Source: Bombyx mori
Lineage: Eukaryota; Arthropoda; Insecta; Lepidoptera; Bombycidae
NCBI RefSeq assembly: GCF_030269925.1
Contig: NC_085119.1
Location: forward strand, 17,643,001 to 17,707,000
Length of the DNA: 64,000 nucleotides
Direction: 5' to 3'
Made by a program: the position numbers and the translations under genes. Each line of letters starts with the position of its first letter. The first letter of the stretch is position 1. Below are positions 33,588 to 44,639 of the stretch, in pieces. The notes beneath the pieces were generated by a model. That model was not told where the DNA came from, made no database searches, and worked only from the letters and a program-made list of their open reading frames with translations.

Positions 33588-33720
33588 AATTCTAAGGTCT
33601 CAGTATAGTTACAACGGCTACCCCACCCTTCGAACTGAAACGCATTACTGATTCACGGCGGAAATAGGCAGGGTGATGGTACCTACCCGTGCGGACTCCC
33701 AAGAGGTCCTACCACCAGTG
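33588..33720 (-). repeat. Bm1 SINE internal fragment
   Basis: Reversed middle segment: TCTAAGGTCTCAGTATAG, ACGGCGGAAATAGGCAGGG, GAGGTCCTACCACCAGT. Both ends are missing. Confidence 0.75.
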
Positions 33721-34289
33721 AGACCTTAAACCTTAAAGTTACTTACCGTAATTATAACATAAGTACAGTAAATTTGTTGTCATGTCATTCGTAAACGCTG
33801 TTAAATTAGGAGTTATACATTAAAAACTACCTCAAATCTCATTCGTATCACTGGTTCGAAATTCAAATTCTAACTTGTTTGCTATTTTTCCAGTAATGCC
33901 AAATGAAATTCGGCAATTATATTTAATCAGTATTTATTACAACAAAGGAAAACTAACTGGATATTAGAACATTATAAAAAACAAAAGAAGTACGATTTCT
34001 AAGCTTTTAAAAAAGTTCCTATTTAAATTGTCATCCGTGTTGGCGTTATCAAATGCGTAAAATGAAAAATATAAATGAATATTATATCATATTATCAATA
34101 AATGAGTGATTGACTTGATTGTAATGAAGCATTTTTTATTCTGTACACGCCTAAATACGAAAAAGATGAAAAATTAGAGAGTTTAAATTCATGACATCGT
34201 TACTTTTTTGGCCGCAAAATTGAAAACTACCCAGATACAGTATTGACCAAATTTTTCTCAGAAATGTATAATATACGTAATATTGTATC
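33721..34289. other. No feature recognised
   Basis: AT-rich intergenic sequence between a Bm1 fragment and a LINE 3' end. Confidence 0.3.
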
Positions 34290-34688
34290 AATGTGCCACT
34301 TCGATAAAGCGGCACGACATGAGAATCTTCTCATCGTGGCCGCCGGAAACTACACAGCCGATCCTGCGGGCCAAACGGTCGACGTCGCTCAAAACACTTC
34401 ATTTCGGATCCTCCCGGTCCACTAACGGTGCTTTTAGGTACCCCAAGCTCCGGTCATCGTTCTTGTCGAACCCGTCGCTCACGACGAAGGGTTCGGCGAG
34501 TAAATTAACCCACAGACCCAGCTCACTGAGTTTCTCGTCGGATATTCTCAGTGGGTCGCGTTTCCCATCCAGTGGTAGATTCTGCGAAGCACGGCTCTTG
34601 CTAGGGTTCGTGTTAGCCGCATCGTCAGGTTTGAGCCCCGTGAGAGAGGTCTGTCTGATCATAGGCTTAGGTAAGAAAAAAAAACTTA
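34290..34688 (+). mobile_element. 5'-truncated Jockey-like LINE 3' end
   Basis: Starts near TGCCACTTCGATAAAGCGGC and runs through the ORF2 C-terminus and 3' UTR to AGGCTTAGGTAAG and an A-run at about 34676-34686. Same family as 21444-22724. Slightly more diverged and frameshifted. Confidence 0.8.
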
Positions 34689-35161
34689 AATACAACATAA
34701 TCATATTGCGTAGTTTATAATAATAGAGCAATGATATTTAAGAACGCAACCAAGGGATTTCCTTGATGTAGCCGTAGATACCTATAATATCAAAATAGTG
34801 TGACATTTCGGAGGGGCGAAGTATCTGATTAAATTCCACACGACAATCAAACCGTATTTTAAAAAGATGGTCCATTACTTCACAAAGTAGATTACAAAAG
34901 TATTGACCTAGGAACAAAGATGCGACCTTAGGTTAGGTTAGCTTACCATGCCCGGCTCCGACCCTTATGGCAGGTGACCTTCCCCCGGTGAAGGTTACGG
35001 GGAGAATCCGTTCCAATTTGTATGAAAGTTATTATAGCAGCTAAACACGGCTCGCGGAGCAGTGACACTGCTGTGCCTATGGCGAGCGCTTCCATCAGAT
35101 ATCATTTTCATATATTGCTAGCATTTGGAATAATAATAAGAAGACTTAAAAATAGTATTTT
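34689..35161. other. Intergenic, no gene recognised
   Basis: Includes a short TTAGGTTAGGTTAG string at about 34932-34945 and a GC-moderate block at 34950-35095 that may be an unclassified repeat. Confidence 0.3.
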
Positions 35162-35167
35162 TTTATT
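35162..35167 (-). terminator. mre11: Polyadenylation signal of Mre11
   Basis: AATAAA on the minus strand, 45 nt beyond the MRE11 stop codon. Confidence 0.65.
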
Positions 35168-35211
35168 AATGTGCTGAAATGATGATACTTGAAAACAATT
35201 ATAGAGTATAA

Positions 35212-37098
35212 TCAATCAGAGTCATTTTCGATATCGTTAGAACCGCGGCGACGACTGGAGTTCATGATATTCTGAAGCCACGATGTGGATTTCTGAGCTG
35301 CCGAACGCCTCGGAGTTCTGCGTTCCGGCGGCGAGGGGGCAGGTGCCGAAGCCTTAGTCGCTCGGGTGCTCTTTCCTCGAGGAGACTTTCCGCGCGATGC
35401 ACGAGTGGTACGGCCGCGTCCAGATCGTGTCGACAATTCTTCTTCATCACTAGACAATACTACAATGGTGCGCTTGCCAACAGTATTGGGCAGCTTTACA
35501 ACTGGTACTATAAGCTGTGCTGCAGGTGCTGATGGCCTTGCACTTGCATCGACTAAGGTGTGGAGTTTCTCATCATCAGCTTCATCCAGCTCTCGCTTAC
35601 AAACCTCTAGTTGTTCAGCAATTTCTTTTTCGGTCTCTGCAGTAGATTCCAATAGTGCAGCAATGCAACGACGTTTATGAGCATCAAATGCCCGCCGCAA
35701 GACATCTTCATTGTGCTTAAGGGTAAAATCCCGAACTGCATCAGTTATGACTCTGACTGATAGTACAGAAAGTCTCTTATCCTTCGGCTGAGCTTCATAA
35801 TATGCACGTAAAAGTGACTCCACATCAGCAGCTTCTGCAGCCACACCCGTCATGTCTCCTTCCTCTTCTGGATCACGTTCTCTTTTTTCTCTAATCTTTT
35901 TTTCTTTCTTCATTATTAATAGATCATTAGGATTTGCAACCAAACCATTAAAATTCTGTCCAAAACGTATCCTATTAAAGTTCTGACTTTCTCGCTCATA
36001 AAAAATACTTAACCTGATGAGTGGTAGTAAAGGCTGCCTCAGATCAGCAGTCTTCAGCTTTGAAGCCTCATCAATAGCTTCATTAACTCTGTTTTTTAAA
36101 AACTCTTGAACCTTTTCATTTTCATTAACATCCTCACTGCCTATATTTTCCTCTGAAAGCACTATGGTTTTAAATATAAAAGGCCTTACTGTTTGCAGTG
36201 GCAGAGGAGTTAACTTGAAATTTCCTTTATGTATTTCTAATAAACCACAATGCTTAGGAAGTGCTTCTCCTGCAGCTAAAGAGGTTGCCACAGTACTACC
36301 TGGTTGTACAACAAAAAAGCTGTCTTTCTCTGTTTTATTTCCCTTCATTGGACAAATATGGCTATCATGCTCATGGCCCCACACTACAAGATCTAAAAAG
36401 TTTGGTAGCACTCCTTCTGGAATATAGTTACTGTGTCCTCTGTCAGCATGATTTTGATGTAGTACAAATAAATTGAACCAGTCCAATGTTTCATCGGGTC
36501 TCTCCATTTCCACTTTTTTTTCAGCAAAAAGACGTGAAAGTCTCTGATCTTTTAAATGGCTAAGTCCATAGAGGGCGAGCCTCGTAAGACCTTTTTGCAA
36601 AAGTACTGGTGATATTCTTACGTGCGTGTAGTCGGTCCATTTACCAAAATAATTAACTAACCCAGTGATTGAGAGAATATCAAGAGAACTCACACTGCCC
36701 TGGCCAACGGGATCATCATGATTGCCGTGTATTGAGAGAATAGGGTAAGAAATATTCAAATTGGGGTCCTCATAGTTAACTGTTCTTGAAAAATTTTTTA
36801 TTTGGTCAGACAGCAACTCTATACTAACCGGTTTATCCCCAAGACAATATTTGCGGATTATTTCTGTACATTTAAACATACAATTGACAGAAGGTTTAGC
36901 TTGATCAAACAGATCACCTCCTAAAAGTATCAAATCAACATCACATTGTACCGCAAGAGACAAAACTTCTTCAAAAGCTATAAAGCTATCTTCTCCGCGT
37001 ACCGGATCATTTTCCATGAAACCAAGATGAATATCGGAGGCTATTAATATCCTTAGCGTATCGTCAGGAGACCACGCTGAAATGTCGTTCTCAATCAT
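35212..37098 (-). CDS. mre11: MRE11 double-strand-break repair nuclease
   Basis: Complete 628-residue single-exon frame. The metallophosphoesterase motifs are in order: SDIHLG (Asp22, His24), GGDLFDQ (Asp62), GNHDDP (Asn126-Asp128), then HQNHADR and WGHEHDSH further on; these bind two Mn2+ ions. The capping/RAD50-binding region follows (RFGQNFNGLVANPNDLL). The basic tail has RSGRGRTTRASRG and SPRGKSTRATK, resembling the Gly-Arg-rich C-terminus of animal MRE11. The protein is the 3'-5' exonuclease and endonuclease of the MRN complex, resecting DNA ends in the nucleus. Length fits the family (about 600-710). The start at 37098 gives the usual short leader before the first motif. No intron interrupts it, unlike the other host genes here. 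Confidence 0.96.
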   Translation of the reverse strand: MIENDISAWSPDDTLRILIASDIHLGFMENDPVRGEDSFIAFEEVLSLAVQCDVDLILLGGDLFDQAKPSVNCMFKCTEIIRKYCLGDKPVSIELLSDQIKNFSRTVNYEDPNLNISYPILSIHGNHDDPVGQGSVSSLDILSITGLVNYFGKWTDYTHVRISPVLLQKGLTRLALYGLSHLKDQRLSRLFAEKKVEMERPDETLDWFNLFVLHQNHADRGHSNYIPEGVLPNFLDLVVWGHEHDSHICPMKGNKTEKDSFFVVQPGSTVATSLAAGEALPKHCGLLEIHKGNFKLTPLPLQTVRPFIFKTIVLSEENIGSEDVNENEKVQEFLKNRVNEAIDEASKLKTADLRQPLLPLIRLSIFYERESQNFNRIRFGQNFNGLVANPNDLLIMKKEKKIREKRERDPEEEGDMTGVAAEAADVESLLRAYYEAQPKDKRLSVLSVRVITDAVRDFTLKHNEDVLRRAFDAHKRRCIAALLESTAETEKEIAEQLEVCKRELDEADDEKLHTLVDASARPSAPAAQLIVPVVKLPNTVGKRTIVVLSSDEEELSTRSGRGRTTRASRGKSPRGKSTRATKASAPAPSPPERRTPRRSAAQKSTSWLQNIMNSSRRRGSNDIENDSD

Positions 37099-37930
37099 TA
37101 TTTTACTTGTACAACTCGATTATGATGTTATCTCAAACAACTTAAATACAATTATGCCGATTGGCGCCAATTTACTAGCTACTACAGCTTAACACACACA
37201 ACATGTCCGACTTTTAGTGTTGCAAGTTAAGTGTAAAATGTAAATACTAAATGTGTAATCTATGATAAAAACATAGATACTAAGCTTTGGATAGAATCTA
37301 AACCAGACTTAAATTGAATGGAGTAATTTAAGGTAAACCTTCCTATTTTTTGGCATTTGTTTCCCATTGGCTTCTCAATCTTTAAGGTTGGCATTGGTAT
37401 TAACAAAATTCAAAATTAATACTCAGTTAAATCACAAGAAATTTCCTGAAGACACGTATTTTTTACAAATACATGTAAATAAAGACCTGAGAAGCCATGT
37501 CTAACAATTTTCTTATGTTTTTGAATTTTGTCAAATATGAAACTATTCATAATCAGCAATTACACGTTTACTTGAACCTCAAATAACAACGATTAATAAA
37601 ATAAGAAAAGGATAACAACATCACTCTTTACATTTTCTTCTTCCTATTCGTACACTCTTGACAGAGTGGTCTTGGTCATGCATCAGTCGGATCCTGCGAT
37701 AACGATGCTCTCGCGATGCGACGCCATGTGGCACGATGTTTCGCAGAGTGAGAGCAAACATTTATGTTGGAGTGAGTCACAGATTTTTTTTGACTTTACA
37801 TTTTAATGCCTACATATTACGAGCGGGGCCTAAGTGCTGCAGGTGCCTTTAGAACTACAGTGTCCCGTAATGCTTCCTGTAAGTTTGTTTTAACTATTGT
37901 AAATCAAGCTCATACTTTGTTGCACATATA
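37099..37930. other. Intergenic, Mre11 5' flank
   Basis: Holds the presumptive Mre11 promoter; no TATA or initiator is clear. 37640-37760 may be a LINE 3' fragment. Confidence 0.3.
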
Positions 37931-39236
37931 ACTAGTCAGGTCATAAGTATTGTCACACAGTAAAAACTTTTCTTTTAGAATGCTGGCCACAAAAAAGTTT
38001 CTTGAATTCGAATTTCGAATTGTTCATGAAAATAAAATGTATACTTTTAGAATTTTACTCATTTTTAAATATGGAGTGGACGCTTAAAGAAGACGGTGTT
38101 GCAGTTATTGCGTTGCATCGTTGCGGTTACGCGACAATTCAAATTTTTAACATACTGAAAAATTTGAATATAACCAAAAGATTCGTTTATCGTACCATCA
38201 AACGATACAATGAAGACTCTAGTGTAGATGACAGGTCAAGAAGTGGTCGCCCTCGGTCTGTTAGGACTCCAACAGTGATAAAAGCTGTGAAGGCGCGAAT
38301 TCAAAGAAATCCCAAACGTAAGCAGAAACTGTTGGCCCTTCAGATGGGGTTAAGCAGAACCACGGTGAAAAGGGTGTTAAATGAAGACTTAGGGCTTCGG
38401 GCATATCGAAGAAAAACAGGACATCGTTTGAATGCTCGTCTAATGGACCTGAGACTGAAGAGATGCCGCGCTTTGTTGAAGCGGTACGCGGGAAAAAAAT
38501 ATCGGGAAATTCTTTTTTCGGATGAAAAAATTTTTACCGTAGAAGAGAGCTACAACAAACAAAATGATAAGGTGTACGCACACAGTAGTGAAGAAGCGAG
38601 CAACCGTATTCCGCGTGTCCAACGAGGTCATTTTCCATCCTCGCTCATGGTATGGTTGGGAGTTTCTTATTGGGGCTTAACAGAGGTACATTTTTGTGAG
38701 AAAGGTGTAAAAACGAATGCAGTTGTGTATCAAAATACAGTCCTGACGAACCTTGTGGAACCTGTTTCTCATACCATGTTCAATAACAGGCACTGGGTAT
38801 TCCAACAAGATTCGGCGCCAGCTCATAGAGCGAAGAGCACACAAGACTGGCTGGCGGCGCGTGAAATCGACTTCATCCGGCACGAAGACTGACCCTCCTT
38901 CAGTCCAGATTTGAATCCGTTAGATTACAAGATATGGCAACACTTGGAGGAAAAGGCGTGCTCAAAGCCTCATCCCAATTTGGAGTCACTCAAGACATCC
39001 TTGATTAAGGCAGCCGCCGATATTGACATGGACCTCGTTCGTGCTGCGATAGACGACTGGCCGCGCAGATTGAAGGCCTGTATTCAAAATCACGAAGGTC
39101 ATTTTGAATAAACTTTAGTGTCATAAGAATCTATGTTTTGTTAAGTTCATTTTGGTATATGAATGGTTACATATTGAATAAAATTGTTTCAATTATTTTA
39201 CATTAAACATGTGACATAATTTATGACCTGACTAGG
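37931..39236 (+). mobile_element. DD37D mariner (maT-type), 1,306 bp
   Basis: Terminal inverted repeats of about 26 bp: ACTAGTCAGGTCATAA at the left, CCTAGTCAGGTCATAA read inward from the right, each flanked by TA (37929-37930, 39237-39238). It encloses one transposase gene. Size, TA target and the D…D spacing of 37 residues fit the maT/basal mariner lineage known from silkworm (Bmmar1-like). Confidence 0.9.
38071..39111 (+). pseudogene. Mariner transposase with one in-frame stop
   Basis: 347 codons from MEWTLKEDGVAVIALHRCGY to the TAA, in one frame throughout. The only break is TGA at 38890-38892, where a tryptophan (TGG) is usual before PSFSPDLNPLDY. The N-terminal helix-turn-helix pair (AVIALHRCGYATIQIFNIL; TTVKRVLNEDLGLRAYR) and the catalytic aspartates (FSDEKIF, FQQDSAPAH, SPDLNPLDY) are intact. 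The enzyme would cut and rejoin element ends at TA sites. As it stands the product would lack the third aspartate. Confidence 0.9.
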
Positions 39237-39552
39237 TATCTATACTCTTATTAAACGAATTCCTGTCACGCTTCTTAATTTGTGACTTTTCGATATTTCG
39301 TTATTTATCTAGCCATGTTATGTGCGTTGGGCATCATGCAGAGTCTTTCTGTATGGAACATTTATGATTATGGAGCACAGTCTTGTGAAGAGGCTCGCCA
39401 TTTCCAAAATTAAATCGTAATACACCTGAACCTAATTTTTTCCTGCAGCTGCATTTGTTTTAACTCAAGAGCCTATTTATATTTAAATTATCGTTTAAAT
39501 AATGACTAGTGAATCTCTTATAAGCAGAAAAAGTCGTCCTGGCCTTCCTCAG

Positions 39553-39995
39553 CGTCGTCCTATCCTTTAGATAAGAAATCCGGTGCATTCGTATTTTTCA
39601 ATGCACTCGTGTTCGAATCACGCAGGGAAGTACCAATTTTTCTAATGAACTAGGTATATAAAGGAAATGTTCGCGATTGACTTCCACGATGAGAGAATAA
39701 CGTCGTGTAATAAAAATCAAACCCGCAAAAATAATAATTTGCGTAAATATTGGTATTAGTGACTTACTTGTGAGTCGCATGGGCAGGTACCACCACTCTG
39801 TCTATTTCTACCCTGAAGCACTAATGCGTTTCGCTTTGAAGGGTGGGGGCAGTCATTGTACTGTAAAAACGGAGACCTTAGAACTCATATCTCAAGGTAG
39901 GTGGTGGCACTGTTGTAGGCGTTTATGGGCTTCGGCAACCGCTTAACATCAGATGGTCCGTGAGCTCGTCCACCCACATAATCAATAAATAAAAA
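39553..39995 (+). repeat. Bm1 SINE, diverged full-length copy
   Basis: Head at GTCGTCCTATCCTTTAGATA, body with CAAACCCGCAAAAATAATAA, tail GTGAGCTCGTCCACCCACAT and AATCAATAAATAAAAA. More mutated than the 19.7-kb copy. Confidence 0.8.
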
Positions 39996-40138
39996 GCTCT
40001 AAGTTGCAAAGTCTTTTGAAAAACGTAACATGGTTAAGGATAACACATTGAATAATTTGAGATCTTATAGGATTTCTTCGAATACTTTCCTTTATTGCTT
40101 TAATCGGGATTTTAGTACGAGTAGGATGTCCAGCGTCT

Positions 40139-40227
40139 TTAGAACCCTACAACAAGGGCTAGTGACACTACAGGAACACCCTGATCCCATCCTGGCTGAG
40201 CCCAAGTTCACCCACCTGTCCAAGTAA
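40139..40227 (+). other. Possible terminal coding exon, gene unknown
   Basis: After a gatgtccag acceptor-like string a frame codes SVFRTLQQGLVTLQEHPDPI then LAEPKFTHLSK and stops at 40225-40227. AATAAA follows at about 40271. The peptide looks like a genuine C-terminus, but I do not recognise it and find no partner exon. A retroposed fragment is equally possible. Confidence 0.25.
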
Positions 40228-40279
40228 AACCAAAAAGGTTCCCGAGCCACTAGTTATCCTTCCATCCTACAAAATAAAT

Positions 40280-41165
40280 AGCCATTTCGTAAAGTTCCTT
40301 TATTATAAAATGTGACTATTTATTCCTGTAACGTTTAGGATTACAACATGTTTAATTAAAGTTACCCTACATGAAAGGTCTTTGTACCTATCATTAATAG
40401 CTCGGTAAACGATGATACCAAAAGGATTGAAAGTATAAGTTAAACACTCTTATACTAAGCCTAATAACACTATAGTTTCTAACAATTATGATGGTAAAGA
40501 TAAAATCTCTTAACAATTGCATTTGCAAACAGTTGCAATCGTGTGCGTTAAAATATTTATTTATTTTTTGGGAAAGCATCTGCTATGTCAATTGATGAAA
40601 ACTATTAACACAACACAAAAAAATTAAAGGTTTTCAAAATAGATAGAAAAGACTTGAATAATGTTTCTAGCCTCACAATTTTGGGTACACGCTTCAGCTA
40701 GTCATCCATGTTGCCTAAGCTGCAAGGTTCTTGCTGTCAACGCTGATCTTTCCACGTAAAAAAAAAACTTTGACACCCATTTTGACAGCCACTAGGTATG
40801 TAGCACTGAAGTATGAAACCTAAATAGGTCTATGGTATGTAGATAGATTGTTGTATTAGTAGATTTCTACTTTTTTGTTAGATTTTGAGGTACTGGCAAC
40901 AGAATTTAGTATGTAAACATTATTTGGTATATTGTAGTAGAATTCACGCTTTTCAGTTATTCTAGTACTTTTTGGCATAACGGACAAATTTGGGATATTC
41001 CCCTTTGATCGAATGGATGTAACTATTTAATTTTCATTCTTTTCTTTACCATTCGTGCTTTGAGCATAGTGTGATAGACCAGTGGGAATTCCTTCATTGA
41101 GAATTTTTATAATGGAGCTTAAAAGTTTCATTTTATTAATTTTATTTTTTTATAAATATAATTAA
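40280..41165. other. No feature recognised
   Basis: AT-rich intergenic DNA upstream of the CR1-like LINE. Confidence 0.3.
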
Positions 41166-43736
41166 AAAATTCCTGTGTTGAGCTTGAGCACCTCATCGTT
41201 GTCGGCGTCTACAGACCTCCTGATGCGTTATATGATTCTTTTGAAAATATTTTGGAAAATGTATTGCTAAAGCTTTCTGTCTCTAATAAACAAATTTTGG
41301 TATGTGGTGATTTTAATATTAATCTTTTAGAAAACACAAATACCACTATTAGATTCAGAACACTGTTAAAGTCATATAACCTCCCCAACTTATTTTTAGA
41401 GCCTACTAGGACAACGACCACATCGGCAACATGTTTAGATAACATATTTACAAATGTAACACCGACTAACAAAAAAATTATTAATCAGTTAACATCAGAC
41501 CATAGTGGACAATTTGTGTCTTTTGAATCTAATATGAATTCTAAAGATAAAAATACTTTTGTGATTGTTCCTATTAATAAAAAACGAATTGAGAAGTTTA
41601 GAAATAATATTAAGCAAGAACATTCAGAAATTATTTATAACAAAAACCCAAATTTGTCATACCAGAATATGTTTGAGAGAATTAATTTGGTCTTTACTGA
41701 TATATTTATTCCTAAAACTATAACATTAAAAAATAAAACAGTGTTCAGCGAGTGGGCCACCACTGGAGTGTACAAAAGTAGAAAAAAGTTATATGATCTG
41801 TACTCTGAAAAAGCTTATAATAATGATGAAACATTTCATCAATATGTCAGGAACTATTCAAAACTATTTAGAAAAGTTTGTTTAGCGGCAAAATCTTTAC
41901 ATTTAAGTGATTTAATAAAAAATGCCCCTGACAAGATAAAGATGACTTGGAACATCATTGGTAGAGAAAGTAGAAAAGTGAGAAATAGCCACCAAGAATT
42001 CTCATTAAAAATAGATGATAAATTGGTAACTAGTCATGAAAATGTGGCTAATGCTTTTGAAAAGTTTTTCTCTGACATTCCAGTTTCAACTACCACTTCT
42101 CTAAATTCATCCCCCACAGCAGCTGAAATATTATTGCATAAACATGTCAACAAATGTAATGAAATTTTTAAATTTAAGGAAATTAATTCAAGCAGTATAA
42201 TAAAAAGTTTTAATAGCCTTAATGTAAAAAATACAGCTGACTTGTGGGGAATATCAGTAAAGATTTTGAAGTCTGTAATAGACATTATTGCTCCTCATCT
42301 TGTTAGTATTTTTAATGATTGTATTAGGTGTGGTGTATTTCCTGACTTAATGAAACATAGTAAAGTGATTCCTCTTTTTAAATCTGGTAGTACTGATGAC
42401 CCCTCTAACTATAGACCTATTTCAGTACTCCCTACGTTGAGTAAAATTTTTGAAAAAATTATTTTGACACAACTTTTAGAACATTTTAATTCAAATAACC
42501 TGCTTCATAATAAACAATTCGTTTACCAGGGGTCGCTCTACAACTGATGCAGGTGCTTATCTAGTCAAAAATATTTTTAAATCTTGGGAGGAATCGCATG
42601 ATTGTCTTGGAATTTTCTGTGACTTATCCAAAGCATTTGACTGTGTTGAACATGAAACATTGGTGAGGAAACTACATCACTATGGTATTAGGGATGGTGC
42701 ATTGGAACTTATTACTTCCTATTTATCAGGACGGATACAAACAGTAGATGTGAAAGGTAATAGATCTTCAGGCACCTTGTTGAAAATGGGTGTACCTCAG
42801 GGTTCCATTTTGGGTCCTTTTTTATTTCTAATATATATAAACGATTTACCTAGTTTTATTGAGTCCCGACACGAGGTCGTATTATTCGCAGATGATACAT
42901 CTTTATTATTTAAAATTAAACGACAATTACAAGTCTATGACGAAGTGAATGATGCGATTTCGTGTGTGGTTCATTGGTTCCTTATCAATAACCTATTATT
43001 GAATAGTAAGAAAACTAAATGTATTAAATTTACTTTAAAATGTATTAAACCATCTTTAAATGTGAGACAAGTGGATAGTGATGTAATTGTTTCTGAGGAA
43101 TCATTGGAGCTTGTTGATTCAACCGTATTTCTTGGTATAACAGTGGACTCCAAACTGCAGTGGGGACCTCATATTCATAAATTGGCGAGTAAGCTCAGCT
43201 CTGCAGCATACGCAGTAAAAAAAATTAGAATGTTAACAAACGCGGACACGGCTCGTTTAGTTTACTTTAGTTACTTCCACAGTGTCATGTCCTATGGCAT
43301 TTTGCTATGGGGCAATGCGGCCGATGTAGAAATGATATTTATTCTGCAGAAAAGAGCTATACGCGCTATTTATAACATGCACTCAAGGGAATCCCTGAGG
43401 GAGAAATTTAAAGAAATTAAAGTTCTCACTATGCCATTCCAGTACATTTTTGAAAATTTGATGTATGTTTGTAATTATATTGAGGAGTTTCCTAAACAGT
43501 CGGACATACATAATAGAAATACTAGGAACAAACACAAGCTTGTTGTGCCGATGAGTAGGTTACATAAGATACGAAATTCATTCGGGTGTTTGTCTGTGCG
43601 CCTGTACAACAAAATCCCACAAGATGTTCAGAACCTACATATACATAGGTTTAAGAAAACTATTAAAGAACATCTGTGCAATAAAGCTTACTATAAAGTC
43701 AATGATTATCTAGAAGATTGCACAAAGTGGGAATGA
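41166..43736 (+). pseudogene. CR1-like LINE ORF2, one frameshift
   Basis: Endonuclease C-terminal half (VVGVYRPPDALYDSF, ILVCGDFNINLLE, TSDHSGQFVSFE), then the start of reverse transcriptase (SNYRPISVLPTLSKIFEKII). At about 42524-42530 one base is missing and the frame shifts; translation resumes as FTRGRSTTDAGAYLVKNIFK, then LGIFCDLSKAFDCVEHETLV, GVPQGSILGPFLFLIYINDL and LFADDTSLLF, to a normal C-terminus at 43736. Apart from the 5' truncation and this shift the sequence is well kept. Confidence 0.85.
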
Positions 43737-44012
43737 GTTGCTCGCTCCAGGCATTTCAATATTGTAGTAATTGTTACGTTATAATACTCAGTGTAAAAAA
43801 TTCATATTTAAAAAAAAATTAATATTAAAAATAAATAAATAATAATTTTATATGTAAAAAAAAAAGACATGCCCGCTGAGTTTCTTGCCAATTCTTCTCA
43901 GGACGGAGGCTAGTTCTTGTGAATTGGCGGTAGTTCTTTTGACGTTCAACAAGTATGTACTTTCATTTATGTTGAATAAAAAAAATATTTTTTGATTTGA
44001 TTTGATTTGATT
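41166..44012 (+). mobile_element. 5'-truncated CR1-like LINE
   Basis: Begins inside the endonuclease domain and runs through reverse transcriptase to a 3' UTR ending in a TTGATTTGATTTGATT microsatellite at about 43995-44012, the short tandem 3' end typical of CR1-group LINEs. Poly(A) and TSD are absent, as expected for the group. Confidence 0.82.
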
Positions 44013-44314
44013 ATATTTTTATTTAGAATTTAATTTAAAAAAAAGAACGTTAGTCTCTTTAATTAATTGTGGTTTCTTTTTATTATTTTATTGTTTAATC
44101 AAGAAGATTCATGCTTTTACATTGTAACACGACAGCAAAAAAAGTATAATAGATTTTGAGTATTTATCGTTCTCTTTTGGTAGAATTTAGTAGATTTTAA
44201 CCTCCACAAGCAGTAGATTCGTCAAATAAAATCTTGTCACACTGGTACTCTGTGACCAAAACAGAACTTCACAAAAGTTGAAGAAACGAGTCAAACAGGC
44301 TGTAATGTTTTAAA

Positions 44315-44632
44315 ATGGTATTGTGCACCTGTGTGTGTGCCACAACAGAGCCAAACGAGTGCAATTATATTATTATCAGAAGTGATGGCACAAATGAACC
44401 ATGTCCTGCTATAATGAATCAAAATAAGTGTAGTGTTTCGAAGAGAAAGTGTCCTGAAAACGAAGAATTGTCTTCAATGACGTGGAAAAGGTTGAACTTG
44501 CAAGCGACTGGAGGATGCGCACGCGCTGCGGCCCTGGCACTGCTTCTAGTTATCCTTGCGGTCAGTACGAGCCTTTTGTACGGATTACTGATTTTCCAAA
44601 ATGCATTTTGGATGACCTTTTTGAAAATTTAA
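44315..44632 (+). CDS. Unidentified 105-residue tail-anchored-like protein
   Basis: Open frame with a cysteine-rich N-terminal half (CTCVCATTEPNECNYI, NEPCPAIMNQNKC, KRKCPENEEL), a basic stretch, and one strong hydrophobic helix near the C-terminus (AAALALLLVILAVSTSLLYG, then LLIFQNAFWMTFL). The layout suggests a C-terminally anchored small membrane protein. I do not recognise the family. It starts about 300 bp after the LINE end and has no repeat borders. It may equally be a chance frame. Confidence 0.35.
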   Translation: MVLCTCVCATTEPNECNYIIIRSDGTNEPCPAIMNQNKCSVSKRKCPENEELSSMTWKRLNLQATGGCARAAALALLLVILAVSTSLLYGLLIFQNAFWMTFLKI

Positions 44633-44639
44633 TATTATA

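Noticed and set aside
34932..34945. TTAGGTTAGGTTAG, resembling insect telomeric repeat
   Set aside because: Under three units; such short runs occur by chance and there is no array or TRAS/SART element here.
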